Shown: positions 11,531 to 25,128 of the stretch, piece by piece
Layout of the letters: each line of letters begins with the position of its first letter
How positions within the stretch are numbered: position 1 is the stretch's first letter
NCBI GenBank assembly: GCA_022113835.1
Contig: JAILWY010000027.1
Location: 4,590,501 to 4,654,500 of the forward strand
DNA: 64,000 nucleotides
Origin: Atopsyche davidsoni
Taxonomy: Eukaryota; Arthropoda; Insecta; Trichoptera; Hydrobiosidae
Direction of reading: 5' to 3'
Notes under the pieces: generated by a model
Told to the model about the DNA's origin: nothing
The model's input: the letters and a program-made list of their open reading frames with translations, nothing else
Database searches by the model: none
Position numbers and translations under genes: made by a program

Positions 11531-14440
11531 ATGCTGAGCCAGTATAGATATAGTCACGGAATGAGTGTTCTTTCGGACGATAAAGTTCAGGGATACTTAT
11601 TAAAATATAAATTGCACTAAAAATGATATTGCATAGTTTGTGTGCATGAAAAATGTATTCCAATACATTTACTTCGTGTACCTTACATCTGTTATCCCAC
11701 GAGGGAGATATGTGATGACACATAAGCCAATTGACTTATTTTAAAGATACTACTAGATACCACATTATACATCTCCTGGTAATAGTATTTTATGGCGGTT
11801 GAAGCAGAGGTTTTATGATTTGGGGCTAGTATAGCAATACTATGAGTTTTGGATCCTGAGCTTAACTGCACTTTCCATAGAGTGCTATGTATGTATATTT
11901 TTGTTCAATTCGTTTCGTTTCGTCATTTTTATAAATGAAACTCGCGGTTCACTAATTGAAAAGATTCGTGTTTTGACATCACACAGATCTGTGTAGGAAG
12001 GAATCGAGTGTGTGTATGCAACGTTTCCATGGTTTGTATGCATTAAACTTTGTCGGAAGTGCCCTAGATTTATGGCAATGGTGATGAATTCTATGAATAG
12101 TTTTTAACACGCGATAAGTAATAACTACGAGCGATTTACCAGACAGCGTTTATCAAAAACGGAAGTGTGATTTCATTTCAGATGAAACGATCCACTCACA
12201 AGTTGCCATTTAAATAACGCATCTGGTTATCGCATCAAAACTTGTATATATGTCACTAAATAAATTGAATATTCTCTGTCACCATGGCTATGCTGTTTTT
12301 CTAATATATCAACAAAAAACAAGCCACTTTGAGGCTTTATTTGTCTATCGTAAATATTTATATTTATCAATAAAAAAATCGTACTAAAATAATTCAATAA
12401 ATTAAACAGGATACAGGCTTTGTTGCCATTTTCTCTTTGATAAATTAAAAATGAACGGAGGGGCGCTCTATTGCTTTTAATTTTATACTTAGTGTAACTC
12501 TCGAAGCTTTCATCGAATACTCGAAGCATCCTATCAAGTTTCCTTTGTCTTGAAAATGTCACGTATTTCGCTATTATTTTTTATTAAACGTAAAAATACT
12601 TCTAAAGAAATAAAAGCCAGACTGAAAAGATCAAAAATATCAATTACGCGTGGTATTGTCAGTAGATTCATTTTCTTATATATAGTATATTGAAAATATC
12701 CCCGAAGAGAAAGATTTGTAAATCAACTTACAAATACCTGAAAAATAAATTTATGAATCTGAAATTTGGAGTACATATTCAGCCAAAAGGGTTTTTTTAC
12801 ACACATTTTTCCTTCAATAACGAAAATATAAATCCATGTATCCTACCACATAAACCAGAATCACGGGAGAGTCACATACCCTATTGTAAGCATAAATACA
12901 AAATAAAATATCGAATCTTGAAATTTAATTAATTAAATAACAGTAAATTAACAAAGCTCTTTGTGTTCACAACTAATAAAAATATATATACACAGTAAAT
13001 TCCTTCCCTCTCTCCCCTTCAAAAAAATATCGTTAGGCAATAAATTGGTTTCTTTATGGCGTCCTGTGCTCTGTTCAATTCTGGTCTCACTCCACCTCGC
13101 TCCCCTCCGTCTCGCCGAGCTAACTGCATTATTTGAGTTGCAATTTACCGGGAACGAGGGATTCGCTACTCTACTACTTCCAAGCCCTCGAGCAAGCCCC
13201 GGGAGCTTGTCTGGCTTGTAAACGTATTTAGAAACACGGCTTCGATTAGAAAAATACGGAGAAAGACTTAGTAAAAATATATAATATAATACATGAAATC
13301 AGACAGTACAGGAGACTACTGAAATAACAGTATTGCTCTTGAAAACAGGAGCTACGAAATATCTAAACCATAATTACATATAATTCGTATACGCAGCAGA
13401 TATGAGATTTGGGGCAGCAATTTTATTGTAAGTAAAGAAACTTCGGAGCAAGCAATGCTTCATTCATATTTTAGATCTCATATCATTTTCTCCGCTTTTC
13501 AATTACAAGGAATAAAAGAGCAGCAGACATTTTATTAAAGACACTGCGGAAGCAAAGGAAATTGCCTTTTTAGTTTTTTAAATATGTATTGCGAGGGCGT
13601 TGTTTGAAAATAAATATTAATATTAAATCCGGATAGTCAACACAGTTCATTTTTATATTACATATACTATTTTTAATATAAATATGAATATAATGTGTAT
13701 ATTGCGACAACACTTTTTTTTGCAAATCATAACTGCGGAATCCATACAAAGTATTATATTTTGCAGTATAATATAATTAACGGAATGAAATGGTTCTATA
13801 ATTTTTTTTGTAGTGAAATTTAATACTGTTTTTAAAAGGCTTCATTTATTTTCATCTTTCGCTTAGATTGGTATCTGTCGACAACTAAACAAGATCTCAA
13901 CATCAAACGGTTGGAATGACAAAGCATTTTTTTACAATTAACAATAAAACAAGACTCGGGAGCATTGTATAAAAAAAAATGTCGGATCCGAACATCGTAT
14001 TATATTTATAACTGAATTTTCTTTTAATACGACAAAAAAGTACATTTAAAGTAAAAAAATATTTCTACACAAAAACAAAAAATAATCACTTATTCAGATT
14101 AATTTGAAGTTAAATAAACCATTTTGGTGAACATCTTATTCTGAATATTTCATTTTATTGTCGCACACGAAATAGTTTCATTTTTTTTGCTTTAATAGCA
14201 TTAAAGTAAGACGTGTACTAAAATTGCTTGTTCATCGTATTATTTTTGTTTACTATTAAAAGTTGATTCTGCATCCCACCAAAATGCCGGATGCATGGCA
14301 AATATTATTTTCCAAGTTTACTGCAAACACGCATTTACGATGGAAGTGGCGAGATATTAAAATAAAACAATTCACAATTACATGTATTATATATGAAACG
14401 ATCTGACTCCGAATTTTGTGATGCTGTATGGATGTGACTG

Positions 14441-14570
14441 TTTCGTGCTCCATCGGTCAGCACACTTGCTTCCTGCGGTGAGTTCTGGGTTCTATTATCT
14501 CCAGGTTTACATCTATGGAAAAAATGTGTCCAGGTTTTTTTTAAAGGGTTTTCCTGAGCACAATATGGCA
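14441..14570 (+). mobile_element. tRNA-derived SINE
   Basis: The block begins with a tRNA-like head. An A-box-like segment, GTGCTCCATCGGTCAGCA, is at ~14445-14462. A B-box-like segment, CTGGGTTCTATTATCTCC, is at ~14484-14501. They are spaced as in tRNA genes and tRNA-derived SINEs. It is followed by a tRNA-unrelated tail with a T run and AAAGGGTTTTCCTGAG (14543-14558), like the conserved central segment of several SINE families. The head has too many substitutions for a working tRNA and no acceptor stem is visible. Confidence 0.55.
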
Positions 14571-15472
14571 AATTTAAATAAGATGTCATAAACAAGACAA
14601 AGCCACGCGGTTTATTGCTTTCGTATAGGCTCTTCGTTTATATTATGTGAGTTTGGTAGTCTTGTGCTAGTAAAAAAGGTAAGCATAAAATAAAAACGAT
14701 AAACTCGGATAGACAGATCACACTATAAGTGTAAGGCTTGTCCAAACGCTACACACTATAATGAGATCACGACTCACTGGTTTAATGTGTAGTGCTCTAT
14801 ATTTTTATAACAAGTATAAATAAGTAAATGGTTTTCAAGGGCTTTTGAGACCTTACTCAATAGTAAATTACATAACAAACACGTTCGCAGCCTCGGAGGC
14901 ATTTGATACAGTAAAAACTTAATTTATTAAATTAAATAAGTGTTAACTTGCCTGTCATCCTGAAAGCGATAATACAGGGGAGATGCAGCGCAAAAAAATA
15001 AATAAACCCCTTTTGTTATGCTCTTTAGAAAAAGGACCGGTCTAGGGATTGAGATGTTATTTCATGTTGGGTTCAGTTTGTGGAGCTAATACAATACTTA
15101 CAGGATAGCGTCCAACGCTTTATTAGAGGCAGATTCAGTTTACTTGCTGACATTTCAATACATTGCATTGAATAAGGGTGGAAGAATTAAAATAAAAAAA
15201 ATGTATCTGCTGCAAGTTCACGTAATTTCACTGGCATATGCCAGATACATAGCAAGTCGGACACAGACGCAATGCTTTAAAATCACTTGAGGCTTCTTAC
15301 TTTTACAGTGTGTTTATAGACTGCTCGTTCATATCATCAGAGTCAGGATGTCTTCCGACTGGTTTTTTGCGCATTTCAGGGATATTGAGATATTTTTATT
15401 CGCATTTCTATCAACAAAACCATTAAGCATCTATATTTCATTTCGACGATGAGCTCATTATCTGTGTAGCGG

Positions 15473-15506
15473 CAAGGTCACAGTGGAGGGCAGAGGTCGC
15501 AGGTCA
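15473..15506 (+). promoter_or_regulatory. AGGTCA half-site cluster
   Basis: Three nuclear-receptor half-sites lie within 34 bases. CAAGGTCA (15473-15480) resembles an FTZ-F1/ERR extended half-site. AGGTCG-C-AGGTCA (15494-15506) is a DR1 arrangement with one mismatch. The cluster is about 1.2 kb upstream of the SPARC coding start. Function is inferred from sequence only. Confidence 0.35.
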
Positions 15507-16685
15507 CAAATGTTTAAAATCAACTATAAAAAATAGCAGAGGGGGTTATCTGACTTCCTCGCGACAATCAGACTCGTGAACGTTTGAAGTCTCAATAAAA
15601 ACTTTTGAAGGACTAACACAATACGAGATGTTTTTTTTTTTTTTTAATTCTTGATATAAAATAAATATTTTCAATCCAAGGGCGAGAGACATCTAAGCTC
15701 AGATAATCTAAGAACGTATAAACACACTTCTCTTGGAAGTTTGATTGTCGCAAAATATATATAGCAGGTGTATATTTTGTCATCTACTCTACTCTTCAAA
15801 ACTGATTTCTCTTTATTTATAAAATAGTGCACAAGAGCTTTGAGATTATTATAGTATTTACAGTTTACTAACTTTAAATTTTCTATGTGTATACAGTGTA
15901 AATGCTAGTCGGAGCTTTATTAAGAGCTAAAATGTGTATTACGTAGAAAGTATCTAGAGTGCACCCTATACAATGATTGTATTGTGTTTTAACAAAGTGG
16001 GGGTAGTTTATCGATTGTTAAGTTAGAAAATATCTATTTACTTCATTCCAAGAACAATAAGTTATGCAATTAAAAAAGATAAATCAAGATTTAATGATGT
16101 TGCTTCGTGCTGTCCGTACTGAATTGTACGGTAGGTTGCTCAATTGTCCAAGGAATGTATGGGGCATGATGGAAGCAAGTGCATGATGCTTCTAATGTTG
16201 CAGTCCCCAACGATGATTTATCTCTCCAATGTAATCAAATCATTTGCGGTTGGAGTACCACAAGCCCGACGCAAACTTCTGTAAAGACCGCGCCAGACAA
16301 TTGAGTTCAGTATATATTGGTTACTAGTCTATCTTATTAGATCGCAGATGCACAACCGGCGACTTGCCGAGGCTTGAAAAGTAGATAAAACCCCATTATA
16401 TGATTTATTCATATATAAATATATTATAATACTTACTCCTAAGTGATTATTTCAATTTTTACAATTTGCACATATCGATGGTATTTTGGCCTGTACTCGT
16501 TCATCTTGCCAAAAAATAGCAGAACGAATTGATTTTTATTATGAAGCTAGAGTTCACCCAGGGTTCCCGATTTAATCCTAGATGGACCAGTCTAACCACG
16601 TGACGATCAAATCCATTTTTTTAGTTTGTTAAATATTTAAAAAAAAATTATAAGCGTTTATTTTTTTTGTTACAGATATCGTAAG

Positions 16686-19600
16686 ATGAAGGGGAAGCTG
16701 TTTCTAGCAGCAGTGGTGCTGGCGGTTTTGATACTTGATGTATCTGCCCAGAAAGTAAGTGAAATAAAATTAAGCAATTTTAACACGTCAAATAGATATT
16801 ATATAATGAATAAATAAAATGAGTTGATTTGGTATCTTGGTTGTTGGGGTGTTTGAGGTTTTCACTCCTCCGATGTTTCCTGATCACATGTATTTGAATG
16901 CATCACTCCAAGATGCACTAAGCTTATACTCTCTGAGTGAGCGTGGAGTTGGCATTGCTGACGATGGTCACAGCACGGGGACCAAAATGTCGGAAGAGTG
17001 AAAACCTCAAACAGCTCAACACCTTATAAATCAAATCTACTCAAAACAACGGCTGCCAAAACCTACGAACAAACTAATAAATAAAATGTGCTTTGGTATG
17101 TACTCTCCCTAGTTCAGTTATGGAGATATAAAAATAATTGTAACTTCTCATTTATATATTAATAATGTTTCCCATATTCTGATATCTGAATATTGGTAAA
17201 AATAGAAAAGACAAATGTATAGAGATCAATAATATTTTATTGATAAGAAAGGGATATTCGGTAATGTGGAGTTGGCAGCGATTCATTGATACGAAAAAGC
17301 TTGGTGCTGAAAAAAACAGGTAATAACTTTTGATAAAGAGTATTTGATGTATTATTAGTTTTCAAGGTAAAAAGTGAGAACTTGTATTCCCCAAGATCTT
17401 GTACGCAATAAAATAAATGCTAGATCAAGGATGCAAAAAATAAATAAATGAAAAGTCATATATTATATATTACCCAATTATTCTGGCTCCACGTTTCGAT
17501 GACTTGTTATTTATGAAAACATTCTAGATTAATTTTATTGATGGAGGACAGTAGTTTCTGCATCCAACATTTTGGAAGTTTTCCTTTCGTCCATGTGCTG
17601 AGTTACTCAAGACCGACACAAAATATAATGGTTTTTCTTTTATGAATTTACAGAAGAAGGTGAGGAAGATCAGGAAGCACCGCAGCACCACCGAGGCTCC
17701 CATGGTGACGGATGACAATTATGTGACAGAAAACGAGTATGTGACCGACGATGGCTACAACGCGCTATTGAGGGCAAACCGAGAGAAGATCCAAGAAGAA
17801 AAATTCCAGGTACGTGAATCTATTATGTACATAATCATTTTTTTATATAAGTAATATACCAATGATGCGTGATCATCAATCTTGATCTTATTTATTTCAG
17901 GAATCTCAACGCCAACGCATGAGGGAAAGCGAAAATGAAATATTTGAGGGTAAGTCTACTAAATATTAATGGCACAGCTCTCTAGAAGAGATAATAAATA
18001 AAATACCCCAATCGGCATTCACAACAGAAAACAATATACTTGAGCCATTATTTTGGAAATCGTCCGGAAATAAAAATTATACCATCTCTATAATGAAATT
18101 GTGAGCTTGTATTGAAGATTTTATTTTCCCTCTATATCATGATTTCTGTTTCTGAAGCACTTTCATCTCTTATTTTTATCTTATAGCAAACAAAGTCACT
18201 CTCTGGTTTCCATGAAAGTTTATTGGAATTATTAAGTAAGAATTTATAACAAAGGGTTATAAAATGTTGATTTTAAAGGAAATAACGCGTACTGGCTTCC
18301 ATTTTATACAACAGTCGCTTACATATCGGATCACGATAGAAACTGAAACCACTCTGAGAATATTATTGGATTCTGGGTATCGTAAATAACGTGAGGATTT
18401 TTCATGATTAAATCGAGACCAACAAGAAATTCAACACCTCACCTAAGAGTTTATTTTTGCTAATTGTGCTATATCCATTTACATTCTCGCTTACACGTCA
18501 CATTTGATAAGGCAAGCTCAAACTGAAACTCGACAAGGGGCAAAGAATGACTTCTAACATGACAAAACTCTTTAAAATGTAAAGTTGTCTTAACTCTTTT
18601 AAATATGGCAAAATTTGAGAGCAAATAATAACAAGAAACCTAAAATAAAATAACATTTTTAGTGATTTTTGAGATATTCGCATATACTTGGAAAAATAAA
18701 AAAATGCAAATGTCTATTTTCCCACCCAATGATGACTGAAGGTTTCCACGGAATCAAGTCTGAATTAATTATTTCCTATATTAATACTACGTTATTATAT
18801 ATTAAAATATCATCCATATTTTTCATGTACGAGACATGTATTGATTTATTGTATCTTAATACTTGGTATCTATTATTTGATACAAAAACACATCCAGAGA
18901 ATCTTTAATAACAGATCATTATTCTCAGTAAAGGTTATTAATATAATCTAAGGGATGCTTACATTGAATAAAGTAAAAATTATTTTTGTTATTGCTCGTC
19001 GTAGCGTCTATTTTATCCACAATATTATGTTGAACGCTGAAGCCTGGATCAATACAGGTAATATTCTAGGAATCACAACATAATACTTCAAGAGAAAATT
19101 TGAGATAATATACCCTGTATTGTGATTCGTATTTAATAATTTACAAAAGAGATCAAACAAAAATATTTTCATAAGAATTGATATAGCATACATATTTATC
19201 GGTATCGTGGATAAACTAACTGGAGAGGGCTGCAAAGTAACCGGATAGATTTTGACTACAGATAAAAAAACATTAATTTATTAAACGTATTAGTAATTAT
19301 TTTAAATTGCTTTTCGTTGGCTGAAAGTTGATTTTGAGGATAAAATGCAAAGTTGACTTGTCTAGCCTAGAATTGTCCCCGAGATGTGAATGCAGTCCAT
19401 GTTGCTGGCCTGCAACAGGCGCAAGCTTGGAGTCCCTCTGAAATAAAAAAAACAGTACATATATACAGATTAAATATGAATAATTTTATTGCAATATTTG
19501 AATACACGAGATTGCCTTTTAATTTACACTTAAATCATACCAGCAAAGTGTTTTTGGCACTCAAACAAAATTTTATTCAGGCTTCATACTTTCATAAATC

Positions 19601-22600
19601 TTTGAGATTCGAGGTTTGAAGAAACCGTTTTTTCTCGTTATAATCATAATATTTGTTTACACACTTTGAAATAAATAAATAAAATGTTTAAAACGATCTG
19701 AAATATACTTTTTATTTTATAATGGAGAAACAGCTCTTGTGGAACTTCGATTCATAGACTCGCAATTATATAACTGCTGACGTTGCCAATCATCGGTCGT
19801 TTCCTTTGTTAGCACAGCTCTTCCACCACCGTTGGTTGGTCAAGTTGCTGTAATGGTTTCAAAACTTGTATAATTGAATATGAATATCGTTTTATGATTG
19901 TGTAGATGCCTGCAGCAAAGTGTTCTGCAGCGCTGGACGCGTCTGCGAGCTGGACAAGGATGGAGAGGCGGAATGCGTGTGCATCAAGCAGTGCCCTGAA
20001 GAATCTGACTTCAGGCGCAAGGTACACCGATAACAATACTCAAAACAATGTCGGTTATCCATCATTGTCTCCCCATCACACTGCCTACAAATTCACAACT
20101 AAAGAATGTTACAATTTACATAACTTCAAAAAAAAAAAATTATTGGCTGATAGGTTTAAGATTTAACAATTTAGAGGTTCGTGTTATCTTTCAAAGACCA
20201 GTCATATAAAATAACGAATATCTGGTTTTGAGCTTTATTGTGTAAAAAATTTATGAAGATTAGTTATAAGACCTTGCTGGTTAATTATCCAACCACTAAT
20301 AAAAAATTATTTTAGTAAATCTATAAACTACGCTAGCAATTTTCTTGTATTATGCTGACACAACTTTCAGTGCTAGATGTATATAAAGACAGTCAATATT
20401 TTTACAAGATAAAGTAGACTCAATTCAGTGCATTTATTTCTCGATTTATTATCCATACACTAATGGCAAAATTTATTGTAATCAACTGTTTTACAAATAA
20501 AGTTTACCCGATCTGTGATAGTGAGACTTGAAATAGCCATTTAAAACGAGAGTTTATCTCTCAGGAGATAAGAAAGACCACGAGTTCTTTAATTGGTTGA
20601 TCATTAAAGCGCTTACATTTACTAAGAAAATTTTAGTTGAGCAGAGAGTCTGTGTATGTGACATTGCATTAGAATGTATGCCAACGTGCTAGACATGAGA
20701 TTGTGAAGTTTCAGACTGTAAATTGTATAATACAATTAAAATAATTGTATTATACAATTTTGGCCAAACCACTTGTGCTAAAAATATTTCGACAGATAAA
20801 AGAAATTAGGCAATCAATTTTACTTACTCACAAATACTAATTTAATTTTTAAAACTCCGTTTATATAAAAAATGGTTACGAAATTACTCAACCCTCACAC
20901 CCGCATGCATATTTTTAATAACGAAGGACATGTGGAAAAGAAACGCATTGTAAAAAATAAGGCTTTTATTATCAACAGATGCGAAAATCGCGGTCGTATT
21001 TTGAAGGCCTCTTCAGTCAAGATTTCCCCGTCGAAGATTATAATAAAATAAAGTCTCAAAAAACATTTATTGGTATAAAAATTATTAATATAAAAAGCCA
21101 ATCTTTCTATTGAATTTATTAATGCTAAAACAATCCATATTTACCTGCTCGAGGACTAGTAATATTTATTCTGATACAAATATAAACAGGTTTACTTAAT
21201 ACTGAAAGACAATTGCTACGTCGTTACAATAGAGAGGGAATTTAATATTAAAATCATACCTAATAGAAGAGTTATAAAGTCAATCACAAAATATCCTCTC
21301 GAATGCTTGCGAACTTTGAGAAGGTAGGAAGTAATTTATATTACGAGTCTTATCTATTTATTTTGGGGGCCTTTACACGTATTATATAAATCAAAAGCCA
21401 TCTCATCTTCTTTTGTTATTGATAGTACTCCTAAAAAAAATTATTTTATAAAATTGCACAGTATATACGACCAAAGGTGTTGGCGCTTGATAAAGCACAC
21501 AATATAATAAAATTCAGATAGTTTTCACGTGTAATCAGGGCCTAGGACTCAGTATTCTACTTCTTTAGTAGATGGATCATGGTTATCATGGATTTTTTAT
21601 TACAAAATATTACATCAAATCGAGTATGTATTTTTATAACGCGGCTCATAGAGCTTCACCCCATTATTTTCAGAAGCATTACTATTACGAATATAATGGT
21701 TTTCAGGTTGAATGCTGGAGCCTGCGGCACTCGCCCTGTCCTCCATAACAGCAAATATTTGTTGACCCGTCCCGGGAATTCTGGACATGCTTCGATTGCA
21801 GTCTGCCTCGTCTGTACATACAATGTGTGCATATAACGTATATGTAGTCGAGATATGTAGGCCACACGGGAGATGTGATCGATAAATTAATGCAACTCTA
21901 TCAGCGTCCAGCTCGCACCTGCGACAGGTAATGCTGGACTCGCCCAACATGAGTATTGCTGCCTAGCTTCATATAATTGGGGTGGCTTATATCTTTCGAG
22001 GATAGCTGAAGCGATAGAGCATATAGCTGTGCATTTAATAGCATTAGGGTATATCACTCTGATCACTTACCGAGTATCTTGTCGCTGGATAATAGTAATA
22101 ATTCTGAAAGTTTTTGCAATTACGTATACATTTGAATAAAATACACTGCTAATATTTTTTTTATTTACTTACGCAAAATAAAATACAAGTCTAGTCCTAA
22201 GTACACGAAACGTTTCGCGAATTTATAAAAATGTATCCTCCTTTTTTTATTTTAATAAACATAGTTTGTTTATTCGATATTGTAAATATACTCGTACGCC
22301 TTCTCTAGGACTACTTTTAATATTAATAATAAATCAGATAAGGTAGAATAAATACACAGTGTATCACTGATTCGTATAAATAATATTATAACCAAAAAAA
22401 TAATATTTTAGCGAATTGCATGTATTTGCAGTGCACGCATTTGGTGCAAAGTTCGTTTTGATAGCAAGTTAATTATTTATTATACAAAACGTCATTAAAT
22501 TTTAAGTTTAATTCGATTCATCATCGATTTATAATTTAATAGGATTAGCACACGTCTTTTTTTTAAAGATTCCGTCCGGTCAGATTTTTTTTACGAAAAA

Positions 22601-24662
22601 ATGGCTGAGTTTTTACTGGCATTTTGTTATTTGAACTTTGCTTTATAATATTTCTTGTACACATGCAATGAAATTTTATGGCTGTGGGACTGTGCCTGTT
22701 CTACAGTGTTTTCTTTTCTAGTGATCAGAGTATGAGAATTACATACCATTGCACAAATGAACACTAGAACTTTATAAAAAATAAAAACAGCACATTTGTT
22801 TACTTAGTGGAAACCATACGCAATTATTGTGCTACAATATACTCATGAAAATATACTTACTAATATAATAATAGTCCCCTTTTGATTGCTGCTGCCCAAT
22901 AGCATTTTTATTTCCAATACGCAAAACTTTTCTTCGAATATAAAACTGCTATTCTGAAACGACATAGCAATGTGTTCAGTGAGATACCACCTTCCTTTGA
23001 GAGGCACCCAAAGAAGAAGATAAACAAGGTTTTTAGGGAACTCTTCTCAACGTCAAGTAATGATATAGCACGAATTATTACTGAGTTATCTAGTGATGAG
23101 GGAATTGTTACCGTTTATATTATGATATTTGATGTGTTTTCTTCAGGTCTGCACCAACCACAATGAGACTTGGGCATCAGACTGCGAGGTGCACCGCCAC
23201 CGGTGCATGTGCATGACCAACCAGGAGGAGTGCAGGGGCGACAAGTACAACCACATCCAAGTCGATTACTTCGGGGAGTGTCGCGAGATGCACGTTAGTA
23301 CATTTACATTTAATATGTGACAAGTCATTGACTACCATTTTCATTACCTTAATTTCGAAATCTCCTAGTCATTTCACCAATCATATTTGTGCCTCGTTAG
23401 GAATGCCCTCCCGATGAGATGGCCGACTTCCCCAGGCGCATGCGAGACTGGCTCTTCAACATCATGAGAGATCTGGCTGACCGCCGCGAGCTCTCCGACC
23501 ACTACATGAAGATGGAGCACGAGGCGGAGACCAACCTCACCCGCCGCTGGACCAACGCTGCCATCTGGAAGTGGTGCGACCTGGACGCCGACGATAACGA
23601 CAGGTAGGCATATCGAGAAAATCAAACGAACAGTGGTGGCCATGGTGTCGTCACTGTGCTGCACGCGCCATGTCCATGAGGCATTCCCGGCGTCGCTTTA
23701 GCGGTAGTCCGCCGGTATTCTTTTTTTTAAATTTTACGTTTTATGTTCTTTCTCATGCAAGTATTGAAATTCGTGATTGTGAATATCAAATATTAAAAAG
23801 AAGTGCAGTGCGTCCTCTTTGACTTAACTTTGACTCGTAGTAAAAAAAAAAATTCAAATAAGTTGAATACAAAATTTAATATTTATAAAAAGACAAAAAA
23901 ATAAATATTTGCTATCGAGTCGGTAAGTGAAAACCATGAATGTAATTAAATAATTGTTTGGCAGGTCTGTCTCCCGCCACGAGCTGTTCCCCATCAGGGC
24001 CCCCCTGATGTCCATGGAGCACTGCATCGGCCCCTTCCTCAACAGCTGCGACAGCAACGATGACCACCACATCACCCTCGTGGAATGGGGAAAGTGCTTG
24101 GAACTGGAGGAGGTAAGAGCTTTTGGAGGCTTTAACAAAAAAATACCCCGACATGAGAGCAATCAAACTTTGCAAATTCATAAAGCCACGAATCAGCGAA
24201 ATCGCACAAAAAACCAACCCTAATGGTTATTTTATAAAAAAAATATGGCAAAAAAAGTTTAGTGGTCTTTTTTTGTTGCAATTTGTTAATTGTGTCGCGA
24301 TGTGTGTAGGGGGCTTAAATGTTTGCACATCAAACCTACGAGTGACCCTCGATCTGCCTACACACGCTGCGAAACGACCGAAGAACGATTAGCCAGCAGC
24401 GTCAATTATTGAGCTACACCTAAAGTCATAACAAAAGACAATAACTCAATTATACTGTCGAAATATTAAAAATATATTAGTATGTTTCATTAAATAAAAG
24501 CGTAAGACTAAATAAAACATGTGCCTTTTTATAAATTGATATTCTGGTAAAATATTTATAAAAAATGTAAAATTTTATTTTGTTGTAACTATAGCTACGT
24601 TTTATTCTTTTCAGGATGATTTGGAGGATAAGTGCGACATGATAAACGAAAACAACCTTTGA
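16686..24662 (+). CDS. SPARC: SPARC (osteonectin/BM-40)
   Basis: Secreted calcium- and collagen-binding matricellular glycoprotein of basement membranes. Eight coding exons: 16686-16754, 17654-17809, 17901-17949, 19906-20021, 23147-23293, 23401-23603, 23965-24112, 24615-24662. They total 936 nt and encode 311 aa. Residues 1-21 are a signal peptide (MKGKLFLAAVVLAVLILDVSA). A short basic stretch and an acidic, threonine-rich N-terminal region follow. The cysteine-rich follistatin-like domain runs ~92-179 (CSKVFCSAGRVCEL, NHNETWASDC). The extracellular calcium-binding domain (180-311) has an EF-hand pair: the loop in WCDLDADDNDRSVSRHEL and the loop in CDSNDDHHITLVEW. NET in the follistatin domain is a candidate N-glycosylation site. 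The start codon follows an acceptor (GTTACAG) by ten bases, so there is an upstream non-coding exon. AATAAA occurs at 24877 and 24891. Confidence 0.95.
16821..17042. mobile_element. Fold-back / MITE-like element
   Basis: Inverted repeats of about 60 bases bound a ~100 bp centre. The left arm is 16821-16880 and the right arm 16983-17042. The best conserved core is GTTTGAGGTTTTCACTC, present as its complement GAGTGAAAACCTCAAAC in the right arm. The outer parts (GAGTTGATTTG versus GAGTAGATTTG on the complement) also match. It lies in the SPARC intron after the signal-peptide exon. No coding capacity. I could not define the target-site duplication with confidence. Confidence 0.7.
20720..20760. 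repeat. Perfect 18-bp inverted repeat
   Basis: AAATTGTATAATACAATT at 20720-20737 is followed by a five-base spacer and its exact complement at 20743-20760. It is AT-only apart from two G/C pairs and lies in a SPARC intron. It could extrude as a cruciform or be a remnant of a small element. Confidence 0.85.
22876..23021 (+). repeat. Dispersed repeat family, copy c (rearranged)
   Basis: This copy shares AATATAAAACTGC and GACATAG with copy a, and TTCAGTGAGAT then GAGGCACCCAAAGAAGAAGA with the right end of copies b and d. The left portion, GCTGCTGCCCAATAGCAT, is the inverse of GCTATTGGGCAGCAGC in copy a. The copy therefore seems to contain an internal inversion, or two oppositely oriented pieces. 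It lies in a SPARC intron 130 bases before exon 23147. Confidence 0.6.
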
Positions 24663-25128
24663 GGTGGTACTTATAAAATAAAATTAAAAAAAATACAAAT
24701 ACCTTATAAGTACAAGCTCTATTGCTGAATTGGTGCTAGCTTGGTATCTTCGTGAAAATTAAAATATTTTTGATTTGTAAACTTCTATAAAATCTGAAGA
24801 TATGAGTCACTGCCATAGATGTATCCCTTAACGTGTACGCCCTTTGTTTTATACAATTTAATCTTTCTATATTAATAATAAACTATCTGTAATAAAACAA
24901 CAACTGATTTTATTTATGATACCGCGAGATGATAGGCAGCTTGCGAATAGAGAATTGTTGATTTAGGTGATTTTTGTTTATCAAGTGATAATAATATACT
25001 ATTAAATAATTGAAGAAGAAATAGTTTTAATGTATGAATAGTGAGACTGAATTCAATTGGCAACTGTCTGAAAGTCGAGCAGCCCCGCCTTGCTCGAAGA
25101 CTCCGAGACGCTTTGTTGTATTATAGAT

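Larger units (their letters stand above)
6496..16675 (+). other. SPARC intron 1 (proposed) / upstream region
   Basis: About 10 kb with no supported coding exon. It is mostly AT-rich with a few less AT-rich blocks (6690-7150, 7380-7480, 13000-13220), which could be regulatory. It contains nuclear-receptor-like sites, one copy of the dispersed repeat family and one tRNA-derived SINE, each listed separately. If the exon 1 assignment is wrong, this is simply upstream intergenic DNA. Confidence 0.4.
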
